Shown here: one piece after another, positions 1 through 8,758 of the stretch
Position numbering within the stretch: position 1 is the stretch's first letter
Layout: the number at the start of each line of letters is the position of its first letter
Assembly (NCBI RefSeq): GCF_000152885.1
Contig: NZ_CH672404.1
Location: 9,140 to 73,139, forward strand
Direction of reading: 5' to 3'
Source of the DNA: Idiomarina baltica OS145
GTDB lineage: Bacteria > Pseudomonadota > Gammaproteobacteria > Enterobacterales > Alteromonadaceae
Length of the DNA: 64,000 bases
The notes under the pieces: model-generated
The model's database searches: none
Seen by the model: only the letters and a program-made list of their open reading frames with translations
Told to the model about the DNA's origin: nothing
Made by a program: the position numbers and the translations under genes

Positions 1-792
1 TTTGAAGCGAAGTCACCGATTGTCGATATTGGGTGCGGGAATGGCATTCTAATTGGCTGGCTGAACGAATATAAAAATGAAAAGAACAAATCAAAGTGGC
101 AATTAATAGGCGTGGATAGCGCGGCATTGAGACCTACTAACCCCGAGCTGGATGTTCGTGAACTAACGCCATATCAAAGCTTTAAATTAACCGGCAACAA
201 AAAATTGGGCACGGTGGTCTCGCACTACGGCTTAGAGTACGGCCCATTAATCGAGGGGTTGGCGCATTTGCATACGCAACTCAAGAAGGATGGTGCGCTT
301 GTTGCTCTCGTGCATTCAAGTAACTCAACATTAGTGCGCAATAATAAAGCAATGTATGAATTAATGCCGTCACTGATTCGCCACTTAGAGAAACATGTAT
401 ATAACTTGTATACCTCTATCCTTGAAGCGCGTGGAAAGCCGTTAGGCAAGCAAGCAGCGTTGTCGCAGCGTAAGCTCGATCAACTGGCTCATACGCATCG
501 TAATAACCCAACATTTAAGCGTAGTAATTTTGTTCCGGCTGTACGGCATATTTTACAAGCTGCTTCAAATGGTAAGAAACTAGAGGCTCGGCAGGTATAC
601 AATGATTTTCTCAATAACATGAAATTTCATTATGCCCAAATGGACGACATGATACAGGCAGTAGAGCAAGTGAAATCAGCTGATCACCTCGCTCAAGCGG
701 CTGAAAAGGCAGGCTTCAAACGAGTTATGGTACAAGACGTCGAGTTTCCAGAAACGGGTGAAGTCGGCTTCTGTTTACAGGCGATCAAGTAA
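1..792 (+). CDS. Class I SAM-dependent methyltransferase, 5'-truncated by window edge
   Basis: The reading frame is open from base 1. The first ATG in the window (112) is not the start, because the codons before it encode the glycine-rich SAM-binding motif I (VDIGCGNG, about bases 22-45) and the following strand ending in an acidic residue (LIGVDSA). This is the first half of a class I methyltransferase fold. The rest is largely helical with many Lys and Gln, ends in a beta-like stretch (FPETGEVGFCLQ), and lacks a family signature I recognise, so the substrate is unknown. The true start lies upstream of the window. A TonB-receptor gene follows after about 160 bp, probably from its own promoter. 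The fold is a confident call; the specific function is not. Confidence 0.7.
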   Translation, partial: FEAKSPIVDIGCGNGILIGWLNEYKNEKNKSKWQLIGVDSAALRPTNPELDVRELTPYQSFKLTGNKKLGTVVSHYGLEYGPLIEGLAHLHTQLKKDGALVALVHSSNSTLVRNNKAMYELMPSLIRHLEKHVYNLYTSILEARGKPLGKQAALSQRKLDQLAHTHRNNPTFKRSNFVPAVRHILQAASNGKKLEARQVYNDFLNNMKFHYAQMDDMIQAVEQVKSADHLAQAAEKAGFKRVMVQDVEFPETGEVGFCLQAIK

Positions 793-864
793 TGATCAGA
801 AACTGTTAAAAGTGTTATAAAAAAGTTGCCTTTGTTGAAAAAATGTGTTTTTCTTCTTCCTGAG

Positions 865-924
865 CGCAGTCTTGTAAAGGACTGCGTTGAATAACGATTC
901 TATTAACAAGTTGTAGAGAATCGT
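865..924 (+). other. Two hairpins in the leader of the TonB receptor gene
   Basis: Two inverted repeats lie between the methyltransferase stop and the receptor start: CGCAGTC/GACTGCG (865-871 with 880-886) and ACGATTCT/AGAATCGT (894-901 with 917-924). Neither is followed by a T run, so they do not look like simple terminators. The receptor's Shine-Dalgarno (GGGGAG) follows at about 941-946. They may stabilise the mRNA or act as a regulatory leader. That role is inference. Confidence 0.4.
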
Positions 925-953
925 CATAATAATAATTTTCGGGGAGACTGAAC

Positions 954-3917
954 ATGAACGAACAGTCATTATTGGCGCGTTCTATCAGAACGATTTTGAT
1001 GGCGGGTGTTAGCTCTGCGTTTATCGCAGCACCTGCTTTAGCACAAGATGCTCAGCAAGACGATCAAGACGTGGTCGTTTCTGCTTCTGGGCAGGAAGTT
1101 GTACAAAGCGAAAACGCACAAGTTGAAGAACGTATTCAGGTTACTGGTTCGCGTATCGGCCGTATTGGTGCCGAAGCACCTAGTCCTGTTACCGTAATCA
1201 GCGGTGACGATCTCGTTGAAACCGGTGCAATGAACATCGGTGAAGTACTGAGTCGCTTACCTGCATTGGCAACAACATTCACATTGGCTAACTCAGGCCG
1301 TTTCATCGGTACGGCAGGTATCAGTACACTGAACCTACGTAACATGGGTACTGACCGTACGTTGGTATTGGTCAACGGTAAACGTCACGTGGCTTCAGCG
1401 CCAGGTTCTAGCTCGGTTGATACCAACACCATTCCAAGTGCTTGGATTGATCGCGTTGAGATCATCACCGGCGGCGCGTCTGCGGTATACGGTGCCGACG
1501 CTGTAACAGGTGTTGTCAACTTTATCCTTAAGAAGAACGTCGAAGGCTTAGACGTTACCGCCACTCGAGGTTACGCTGAAAACAGCGACTATTCAAACGA
1601 GAAGTATACTTTCTCATACGGTACTGCATTTGCCGGTGGTAAAGGTAACATCGCGGTATCAGCAGAATACAACGCACAAGACTCATTAAATGCGTTGGAT
1701 AACCCGTGGACTGCAACGTCAACGGCTAGCATGCGTTATGAAGCGCTGTACGGCCCGCGTACCGAAGATCAACTCGACGATCCAGCATACCCAGACAACA
1801 TCGTAGTGCCTAATGCAGGTTACTATGCGATTTCTAATCAAGGTACTGTATGGGACCCGTTCACCGGCGGTATCTTAGGTACATTTAACCCAGACGGTTC
1901 TTATCGCGATACCTATATCGGCGATGTAAACGATACGGCTAGATTGTACTGTCAAGACTGTGATTACATCAACTTACGTCGTTACAGCGAAGTACAGCCA
2001 GAATTCTCACGTGTAAACTATAACCTCAAAGGTAACTATGAGTTTACGCAAGACGTGAACATGTACTGGAACGCGAAGTACGTTAAGAGTGAAGGTCAAA
2101 ATATCGGTCAGCCATTCTTCCGCTTCTTCTCAACGGGTGCCGCAGCGGATAACTACCCTTACTTGTTCAAACGTGACAACCCATTCTTGCCAGAAGCGTT
2201 GGCATCACAAATGGATGAGCTTGGCGTACCTTTCCTTGGTTTGAACCGTATGTACGATGATGCAGGTCGTCGTATCGAAGAAAACACGCGTGAAACAAAA
2301 CGCGCAGTTATCGGCTTTGACGGTATGCTCAACCAAGATTGGAGCTATGACGTTTCATTGGTGTGGGGTAAATCAGACATCGAACGTGTCAATGGTGCTA
2401 ACGTAATCCTCCAGAACATGGAGTGGGCACTGGACGCGGTTGAAGACGAAACCGGTAACATCGTATGTCGTAGCGAAGAAGCACGTGCTGATGGTTGTGT
2501 GCCTTTCAACCCATTCGGTTTGGGCATGGCAAGCCAAGCGTCGCAAGACTACGTTACTACGACTTCTGTCGGTACCTCTGAAATCGAACAAACTGTATTT
2601 AACGCAACCTTCTCAAATTCATTCTTGTATGAATTGCCAGCCGGTCACATCGGTTTTGCGGGTGGTGTTGAGTACCGTGATGAATCAAGTGTAACGGTCG
2701 AAGACCCCTTTGCAAAAACGGGTGCTACCTTCTTTAACGCACTGGGCGAAACGGACGGTCAATACGACGTTTCAGAAATCTTTGGTGAGATCAGCGTTCC
2801 ATTGTTACGTGACATGTTCATGGTACAACACCTGAACTTTGATGCTGCAGTGCGTTACGCAGACTACTCAACCATCGGCGGCGCTACTGCGTGGAAAGTT
2901 GGTTTAGACTGGACTATCAGCGATGAATTACGTTCACGTTTCACATACTCTGAAGCGATCCGTGCGCCAAACATCGATGAATTGTTCTCAGGCCAAAGCC
3001 AGTCATTCGCAGGTGTTGACGATCCGTGTAAAGTGTCTAACTTAGCTCAGCTATCAGCAGACGGCCGTGCGCGTCGTGAAGCTAACTGTGCGGCGTTAGG
3101 TGTACCTGCGGACTTCGATTCGAACTATGACTCAGCAACACTTGAGACATTAGTGGGTGGTAACCCAGACTTGAGCGAAGAAACATCAGAATCAATCACT
3201 GCTGGTTTCGTTTATTCACCAGAATGGTTGGAAGGTTTCTCTGCAACAGTTGACTATTGGGAAATCGACATCGATGACACGATTAGTGGCATTGGTTTCC
3301 AAACTATCCTAAACCGTTGTGTGGATGCTGAGACTATCGATAACCAGTTCTGTAACCTGATCACACGTGACCCAGATACGTCTGAGATTACATTGATCCG
3401 TGGTTTCGCACTGAACATCGCGCGTTCATTGAACTCAGGTGTTGACTTCGAGTTCGCGTACGACTTTGATGCGTTAGGTGGTCAGTTCCGCACTAACTTA
3501 ATCGGTACGTACACAATCGAAGCAAAAGACTACCCATTTGCTGACGAGCCTGATAACTACACTGATTACGCGGGCGTTTTGGGTGACCAAGACTTGCAAA
3601 TGCAATTGTCTGTACAGTACGGCATCGACAACTGGACGTTTGGCACAACCACTCGTTACGTTGACCGTGTAAACTTGTACGATCCAACCAGTCTTGAGAC
3701 GAACCCTAACCCAAGTAACGAAATGCAGTATGGCACTTATGTCATTACTGACGTAACAGCGGGTTACAAGTTCGATAATGGCCTAGGTCTTACTTTAGGT
3801 GTCGATAACTTCTTCAACCGTGAGTTACCAGGTTATACAACAGGTACTGGCGCAGGCTCTGCAATCTACGACAACATTGGTCGTTTCGCATACCTTCGCG
3901 CATCACTTAGTTTCTAA
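954..3917 (+). CDS. TonB-dependent outer-membrane receptor (large, 987 aa)
   Basis: This is an outer-membrane beta-barrel transporter energised by TonB-ExbBD. An N-terminal signal peptide ends at about residue 30 (APALA-Q). A short acidic stretch is followed by a TonB-box-like segment (ERIQVTGSRI, about 60-69) and a plug domain with VTVISGDDL, the LxxLPAL helix and the NLRNMGTDRTLVLVNGKR region. The barrel fills the rest and ends in a terminal Phe (RASLSF), the outer-membrane signature. Length and plug type fit the large receptors of marine Alteromonadales that take up oligosaccharides, peptides or similar substrates; the substrate cannot be read from sequence. The start has a good Shine-Dalgarno (GGGGAG). 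The gene is monocistronic and closed by a strong terminator. Confidence 0.93.
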   Translation: MNEQSLLARSIRTILMAGVSSAFIAAPALAQDAQQDDQDVVVSASGQEVVQSENAQVEERIQVTGSRIGRIGAEAPSPVTVISGDDLVETGAMNIGEVLSRLPALATTFTLANSGRFIGTAGISTLNLRNMGTDRTLVLVNGKRHVASAPGSSSVDTNTIPSAWIDRVEIITGGASAVYGADAVTGVVNFILKKNVEGLDVTATRGYAENSDYSNEKYTFSYGTAFAGGKGNIAVSAEYNAQDSLNALDNPWTATSTASMRYEALYGPRTEDQLDDPAYPDNIVVPNAGYYAISNQGTVWDPFTGGILGTFNPDGSYRDTYIGDVNDTARLYCQDCDYINLRRYSEVQPEFSRVNYNLKGNYEFTQDVNMYWNAKYVKSEGQNIGQPFFRFFSTGAAADNYPYLFKRDNPFLPEALASQMDELGVPFLGLNRMYDDAGRRIEENTRETKRAVIGFDGMLNQDWSYDVSLVWGKSDIERVNGANVILQNMEWALDAVEDETGNIVCRSEEARADGCVPFNPFGLGMASQASQDYVTTTSVGTSEIEQTVFNATFSNSFLYELPAGHIGFAGGVEYRDESSVTVEDPFAKTGATFFNALGETDGQYDVSEIFGEISVPLLRDMFMVQHLNFDAAVRYADYSTIGGATAWKVGLDWTISDELRSRFTYSEAIRAPNIDELFSGQSQSFAGVDDPCKVSNLAQLSADGRARREANCAALGVPADFDSNYDSATLETLVGGNPDLSEETSESITAGFVYSPEWLEGFSATVDYWEIDIDDTISGIGFQTILNRCVDAETIDNQFCNLITRDPDTSEITLIRGFALNIARSLNSGVDFEFAYDFDALGGQFRTNLIGTYTIEAKDYPFADEPDNYTDYAGVLGDQDLQMQLSVQYGIDNWTFGTTTRYVDRVNLYDPTSLETNPNPSNEMQYGTYVITDVTAGYKFDNGLGLTLGVDNFFNRELPGYTTGTGAGSAIYDNIGRFAYLRASLSF

Positions 3918-3934
3918 GTGTAAAAAACGCAATC

Positions 3935-3962
3935 AAAAAGCCCTCTTCGGAGGGCTTTTTTT
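3935..3962 (+). terminator. Rho-independent terminator after the TonB receptor
   Basis: An 11-bp stem (AAAAAGCCCTC / GAGGGCTTTTT) closes on a TTCG tetraloop and is followed by a T run. It begins 17 bp after the receptor stop codon. Confidence 0.93.
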
Positions 3963-4008
3963 ATGTTTGTCTTACAGAGAGATAGAACAAAATACGGCAT
4001 TATTAATC

Positions 4009-4461
4009 ATGTTATTTGATGCGTTTAGGTTGAATGATGTCGTGTTAGTCACAAAATATCCCATCTTGAACTGGGTGCCATACCATCAGGTTCTAAACCT
4101 TTCTGAGCCTGATGGATGCTGGCGTAGTATGGATAACGTATTTCCCGTAAGGATGGTAGGTAAAATCGTTTTCATTCCTGTCGACGATATTATCTGTATT
4201 AAAGGGGCCGCCAATTATGTTGAAATTCACACTCCCGATGAACGACTCCTTCACCGCGATACTATGAAAAATGTGGCAGATACGCTTTGCGGTAATCGTT
4301 TTCACCGAGCGCACCGCAGTGTTATCGTCAATTTAAATCATGTGAGAGAACTCACGAGCGAATTAGGCAGACTGACGCTTCTCGTGTTAAGTAATAATGA
4401 CGAGATACGTATCGGTCAGTCCTACCGCGAAGGTCTATTTAAACGACTAGGCATTAGTTAA
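4009..4461 (+). CDS. Stand-alone LytTR DNA-binding regulator
   Basis: The C-terminal ~100 residues match the LytTR DNA-binding fold: IVFIPVDDIICIKGAANYVEIHT, a later FHRAHRSVIVNLNHV segment, and a final GQSYREGL. LytTR domains usually sit behind a response-regulator receiver domain. Here only ~50 undefined residues precede it and no receiver or membrane segment is visible. The start is uncertain: ATG 4009 follows the upstream terminator but has no clear Shine-Dalgarno, and internal ATGs such as 4153 would still leave the domain intact. The frame runs open back into the receptor gene, but that part is a shadow. It lies between a receptor gene and a flagellar operon; its targets are unknown. 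Confidence 0.72.
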   Translation: MLFDAFRLNDVVLVTKYPILNWVPYHQVLNLSEPDGCWRSMDNVFPVRMVGKIVFIPVDDIICIKGAANYVEIHTPDERLLHRDTMKNVADTLCGNRFHRAHRSVIVNLNHVRELTSELGRLTLLVLSNNDEIRIGQSYREGLFKRLGIS

Positions 4462-4475
4462 GCGCACTAACCAAC

Positions 4476-4502
4476 TAAATTATTTCGATTTCGAGCCGAT
4501 AC
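4476..4502 (+). promoter_or_regulatory. Sigma-28 (FliA) promoter for the flgO-like operon
   Basis: TAAA (4476-4479), 15 bases, then GCCGATAC (4495-4502). This fits the FliA consensus TAAA-N15-GCCGATAA with one mismatch and lies 31 bp before the first FlgO-like start. It ties the two following genes to the late flagellar regulon. Confidence 0.82.
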
Positions 4503-4533
4503 AACAACATCACTCTTAATTCAGAGATACCTT

Positions 4534-5085
4534 ATGCGTGTATTGGTTATATTACTCAGCTTAATGGTGCTGCCAGCTAAAGCGCACTCAATTAGTCCGT
4601 ATGACGAGATCGCTGATCGGTTAGCGCAACAACTGGTAACACAGTTAAATCAATCATCACCTCGCCAAGCGCATGCCCAAGTAGGGATTACACGTTGGGT
4701 GATGTCCGACACGCTTGAATTACCGACGTCTGAAAACGCATTGTATTCCGTCAGCCATGAAGTCAGTGAAGCACTGTATAGCCATCTGACAGAGCGAAAT
4801 GTCAAGCTTATCGACTTTCGCGCTCAGAATGGTGTGACGCTGACATCTGCGGGGGCGACGATGCTAACCAATGATAAACAGCAGTTAAATCTTAATCCCA
4901 ACTTAGACTGGGTATTAGTGGGGACCATGAGCCGAGAAGATGATGGTGTAATGCTCAGCATTCGGGTGCTCGATCGTCGCTCTCAATCGGTGCTGGCGGC
5001 TGCTAATCATTATGTACCCAAGCATTTATATTGGCCGAATAAAAGTGCCCAGATCATCGATGGTCATCTGCAAAGAAGTCGGTAG
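4534..5085 (+). CDS. FlgO-family exported flagellar protein (first paralogue)
   Basis: The 183-aa exported protein has a signal peptide ending near AKAHS. The mature part carries the FlgO-like pattern: an early helix (DEIADRLAQQLVTQL), a central strand (QVGITRWV), a helix (VSHEVSEALYSHL), a short strand (VKLIDFR) and a late strand pair (LDWVLVGTMSREDDGVMLSIRVLD). In Vibrio, FlgO is an outer-membrane protein acting with FlgP and FlgT around the basal body. Assignment rests on this pattern, the sigma-28 promoter directly upstream, and the similar downstream lipoprotein gene 9 bp away. It lacks a lipobox, unlike its neighbour. Which of the two is the functional FlgO is unclear. Confidence 0.65.
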   Translation: MRVLVILLSLMVLPAKAHSISPYDEIADRLAQQLVTQLNQSSPRQAHAQVGITRWVMSDTLELPTSENALYSVSHEVSEALYSHLTERNVKLIDFRAQNGVTLTSAGATMLTNDKQQLNLNPNLDWVLVGTMSREDDGVMLSIRVLDRRSQSVLAAANHYVPKHLYWPNKSAQIIDGHLQRSR

Positions 5086-5094
5086 GAGAAAAGT

Positions 5095-5661
5095 ATGCGA
5101 TTACCTCTTTTGATAGCGGCGGCATTGAGTTTGAGCGCCTGTACAGTTTTACCTAAGCCGGAGCAAAAAGTCCGCTACGATGACAACGGCAAAAGCGCAA
5201 TACCCGCGCCCATCAATAGCTACAGTACGCAGTTGGCGCAGCAATTGGTAGCAAACAGTCAAATCGATTTATCGCAGACACACGTCGGCGTCACGGACTT
5301 TGTCGGTGTAGAGTCATCTTATCAGCAAGCATCGATACTGGCGCAAGCGATGTCTGAGCAGTTGCGTGGTGAGCTCGCGAGCCGAGAAGTGCCCATTATT
5401 GATTACAAAACAACGGACTTTATTCGTGTTACGCCCAAAGGAGACTTTGCCTTAACACGCGACTACCTCGAAGTCGATGAAATCATGCCCATCACCCATG
5501 TTGTTGTCGGTACGTATAGCTATTATCGTGACGGAATCTTAGCAAACGCTCGCTTGGTCGATATTAACAGTCGACATGTTGTTAGTACGGGGAGCATTTA
5601 TATTCCGCGCGTTGATGCGGCACGTCTTAACTCATCTGAAGGACAACCTATTATTCGTTGA
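5095..5661 (+). CDS. flgO: FlgO-family lipoprotein
   Basis: The 188-aa lipoprotein has a lipobox LSAC at the end of a short signal peptide (Cys 16). The FlgO-like domain shares its layout with the preceding gene: INSYSTQLAQQLVANSQ, HVGVTDFVGV, ILAQAMSEQLRGELASREVPIIDYK, then ITHVVVGTYSYYRDGILANARLVDINSRHVVSTG. A strong Shine-Dalgarno (GGAGAA) and 9-bp spacing put it in the sigma-28-driven operon. The role expected from Vibrio FlgO is outer-membrane support of the polar flagellum. It is separated by ~12 kb from flgP and flgT, which are next to each other elsewhere in this window. The symbol is assigned to this copy because it is a lipoprotein; the two paralogues could share the role. Confidence 0.7.
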   Translation: MRLPLLIAAALSLSACTVLPKPEQKVRYDDNGKSAIPAPINSYSTQLAQQLVANSQIDLSQTHVGVTDFVGVESSYQQASILAQAMSEQLRGELASREVPIIDYKTTDFIRVTPKGDFALTRDYLEVDEIMPITHVVVGTYSYYRDGILANARLVDINSRHVVSTGSIYIPRVDAARLNSSEGQPIIR

Positions 5662-5725
5662 TCTGGCTTAACCACGCTTTCGTAGTCTAATATCTTATAA
5701 AACAATAATTTGTTCGGGACAGACT

Positions 5726-6433
5726 ATGAAAGCGTTGCACTCCATCTTAATTTTTCTTGGGTTACTTTCTCTTATTTTAATCGGCTTGTCCGGCCCGCTT
5801 TATCAACTCGAATGGCTCACTTTAGGTGGTGCCTTCACGTTGTTGCGTTGGGCTGTGTACCTTGCCATCGGTGCGGGCATATTAAACATTATTGCGTTAT
5901 TCGTGCGCCGACCTAAGGGCGCTCGCGCAGGGCTTAGCGTTTTAGCTATTATTGCTGCATTTATTGCGTTTTATTTACCTTATACGCAGTACCAAACGGC
6001 AACCTCGGTGCCGCCCATTCATGATATCTCAACGGATACGGTTAACCCGCCTGAATTTGTGGCTATTGCACCTTTGCGTGCTAACGCGCCTAATCCTGTG
6101 GAATACGCGGGTGAGGAAACAGCAAAGCAACAAAAAGAAGCGTATCCCGACATTACCACCTATGTTTCTTCTAAATCACCGGACGAGCTCTATCAGCAGG
6201 CATTGACGGTGGCTAAGAATATGGGCTGGGAAATTATCGATACGTCGGATGAGCAACATCGGATTGAGGCAACAGCCACAACAACATGGTTTGGTTTTAA
6301 AGACGACGTGGTGATCCGCATTCAGGCGCAAAATGACGAAACACTGCTCGACATTCGCAGTAAGTCACGCGTGGGTCGCAGTGATGTGGGTAAAAATGCA
6401 GAACGTATACGCTCTTTCTTAAGTCAGCTATAA
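5726..6433 (+). CDS. DUF1499 membrane protein
   Basis: The 235-aa protein has three hydrophobic segments in the first ~90 residues, then a soluble DUF1499 domain: PPIHDISTD, an ELYQQALTVAKNMGWEIIDTS segment, and the hallmark ending SRVGRSDVGKNAERIRSFL. The domain's molecular function is not established. It is followed after 13 bp by a TonB-dependent receptor, so it heads the long same-strand gene run that continues to 15.6 kb. The ATG has GGGACAG as a modest Shine-Dalgarno. Family assignment is confident. Confidence 0.85.
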   Translation: MKALHSILIFLGLLSLILIGLSGPLYQLEWLTLGGAFTLLRWAVYLAIGAGILNIIALFVRRPKGARAGLSVLAIIAAFIAFYLPYTQYQTATSVPPIHDISTDTVNPPEFVAIAPLRANAPNPVEYAGEETAKQQKEAYPDITTYVSSKSPDELYQQALTVAKNMGWEIIDTSDEQHRIEATATTTWFGFKDDVVIRIQAQNDETLLDIRSKSRVGRSDVGKNAERIRSFLSQL

Positions 6434-6446
6434 AAAGGATTTCCCG

Positions 6447-8747
6447 ATGAAGTACGCGTGGTTGGCACTGCTTCCGGTGTCGGTAATGGCACAAGAACCT
6501 ATCGAAATTATCGAGGTCACCGGCGAAGGGGAAACTCTGGTATTGCCGAGTGAAGAACCGGTCGAAGGGGTGTTTGGCTTGTCCGATGCATTACAGGAAA
6601 TCCCGCGCTCTGCCACCATGATATCGCGTTCGCTGATGGATCAAGCGGCGATTAATGATCTGCATGATATCGCTCGGTTTGCCCCCAACAGTTTTGCTGC
6701 GGCGGGTTTTGGCAATCCTTCACTCCCGAGTATGCGTGGACAGCTCGGTGAGTTATTCGAGGCGGGTATGCGGCGTCAAGCCGGTAACAACGGCTTGGGT
6801 GTGCCAATGTCGTTTAATAGTATCGAAGGGATTGCCGTAGTGAAAGGAGCGCCACCGGTGATGCTGGGTACGACTCAGCGCGTCGGTGGCTTTGTTAATT
6901 TATTGCCGAAAAAGGCACTGACAGATAAAGAGCGCTCACGGGTTCGCGGTGAATGGGGTCAGTGGAGTCAATACCGTCTGCAACTCGATCATAATGAAGT
7001 GCTCAAGCGTGACAAGCATGGGTTACGAGTTAGCGCTGAGTTTGTCGACCACGATAGCTTTTACGATTATACCTCGACTCGCAGTGATGACGTATTTGTC
7101 GCCTATCGCTTTACGCCGAACAGCCGCACTGAGTGGGATATCGGGCTTGAGTACTATGATGTCGAGTGGACCGATAACGCGGGTATCAACCGGCCCACCC
7201 AAGCGCTCATCGATGACAACCTTTATATTACCGGACAAGGTGTACAGCCTAATGGTTCTACCGTGCCAGGTGCTTACGCGGTTGTCAGCCCGACGGGCCA
7301 GGTGGAAATTGATCGCAGTCGCGTACTGACCGATCCAGCGGATATCAATAATGCCAAAACGACGTTGGTTCATTCGACGTTTCAGCAGCAATGGTCTGAC
7401 GCACTTATTTTTGTAAACCGCACGTATTATCAGTATTTAGAGCGTGAGGGGATTAACCAAAACAGCTTTGTTGAGATTATTGATGGCGCACATACATTCG
7501 AAAACCGTGCTGAATTGCACATTAACGATCACACCATTGTAGGCATCAATTTACGTGTCAATGATGTATTGGGTTACAGCCAGTTCAGTACGGAAGCCGA
7601 TTTACCAACTGACCTCACTGGCCCTATCTCAAATCGGCGTATTCCGCTGACAGCAGCGCAACAGGCACAATTAGTGGAGTTGCGTCCCGGTCTATTTGTT
7701 TCACCAGGCACTAACTATGACAACGATGGCGACGGCGTGGGTGATTATATCTTATCGGATACCACCGACTCGTTAAGCCAACAGTGGGGTCTGTTCGCAC
7801 AGCATGAGCTGGCACTGACTGAGCGTTGGCAAGTCACCGCAGGGGCACGGCTTGATTACTACGATGTGACCGCGAAAGATCCGCTGCCACCCGCTGGATT
7901 TGAAGCAGCAGAGGACAGTTACAATGACTGGTTGAGTGCAGTTAGCCTGTCGTCTCAGTATCAACTTTCAACGGCGGTGATGGTTTACGCATCGGCGTAC
8001 GAAAGCGATTCGACTTCGAATTCAATGGCGGGCGGTACGGTATTAAATGGGAATCAAGTCATTGATTCACAGAATTTCGCCACCGAAAATACACTGTATG
8101 AGATTGGTATCAAAATTGCGCCGGTCAACAGTCGTTGGTATACCGATGTGGTGGTATTTGACCAAACACGTAGCTTGCGCAACCGCGACGGTTCTAATAG
8201 CGGTATTGCCACACAGGGTGTTGAGGCGCAGTGGAACTATCGTAATGAAAACGGCTTTTGGGCGACACTGGCTGCCAGCTATTTAGATGCGCACTATGAT
8301 AATTCGGCTGCGTTTCAAGATACGCGTCAAGTCGCGGACTTGTTTGATAATTCACGACCGGACATTATCAATGGTACCGGTGTGGGTGCGCCTAACTTTG
8401 CGGCCTTTGCAGCCTCGAACCAACGTTTGCAAGGCGTTCCTGAAGTGCAAGCTTCAGCCGTCGCAGGTTGGCAGCTAACGCCTCAGTGGTCGGTGGGTGG
8501 TGATTTGAGTTATACCCAGAGCTATCCGCTTGATTACCTGCAGACTGTGATCATTCGTGATCAGTATATGTTGAACTTAAACGCAACTTATCAAGTGACT
8601 GCTCAACTGAGTGCGCGTTTAGATGTGTTCAACGCAACCGATGAAGAAAATTGGTCACCGGTGTTTGAGGGCGGCTATTTCGGCTCCACACTCGCCTCTC
8701 CATCACTTCCGCGCCACGCGCAGCTGACTGTTGATTACCGCTTTTAG
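6447..8747 (+). CDS. TonB-dependent siderophore-type receptor
   Basis: The 766-aa receptor has a very short signal peptide ending in VMAQ, then a TonB-box-like segment (EIIEVTGEGE). The plug domain contains QEIPRSATMISRSLM, the DLHDIARFAPN helix, SLPSMRGQLGELFEAGMRR and the VVKGAPPVMLG turn typical of siderophore receptors. The barrel ends in the terminal aromatic strand LTVDYRF. The expected cargo is an iron or other metal chelate, but the exact ligand cannot be read. The gene lies 13 bp after the DUF1499 gene and 11 bp before the TVP38/reductase fusion, and an ABC importer follows. That is consistent with a trans-envelope uptake route. Confidence 0.88.
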   Translation: MKYAWLALLPVSVMAQEPIEIIEVTGEGETLVLPSEEPVEGVFGLSDALQEIPRSATMISRSLMDQAAINDLHDIARFAPNSFAAAGFGNPSLPSMRGQLGELFEAGMRRQAGNNGLGVPMSFNSIEGIAVVKGAPPVMLGTTQRVGGFVNLLPKKALTDKERSRVRGEWGQWSQYRLQLDHNEVLKRDKHGLRVSAEFVDHDSFYDYTSTRSDDVFVAYRFTPNSRTEWDIGLEYYDVEWTDNAGINRPTQALIDDNLYITGQGVQPNGSTVPGAYAVVSPTGQVEIDRSRVLTDPADINNAKTTLVHSTFQQQWSDALIFVNRTYYQYLEREGINQNSFVEIIDGAHTFENRAELHINDHTIVGINLRVNDVLGYSQFSTEADLPTDLTGPISNRRIPLTAAQQAQLVELRPGLFVSPGTNYDNDGDGVGDYILSDTTDSLSQQWGLFAQHELALTERWQVTAGARLDYYDVTAKDPLPPAGFEAAEDSYNDWLSAVSLSSQYQLSTAVMVYASAYESDSTSNSMAGGTVLNGNQVIDSQNFATENTLYEIGIKIAPVNSRWYTDVVVFDQTRSLRNRDGSNSGIATQGVEAQWNYRNENGFWATLAASYLDAHYDNSAAFQDTRQVADLFDNSRPDIINGTGVGAPNFAAFAASNQRLQGVPEVQASAVAGWQLTPQWSVGGDLSYTQSYPLDYLQTVIIRDQYMLNLNATYQVTAQLSARLDVFNATDEENWSPVFEGGYFGSTLASPSLPRHAQLTVDYRF

Positions 8748-8758
8748 AAGGAGCTGTT

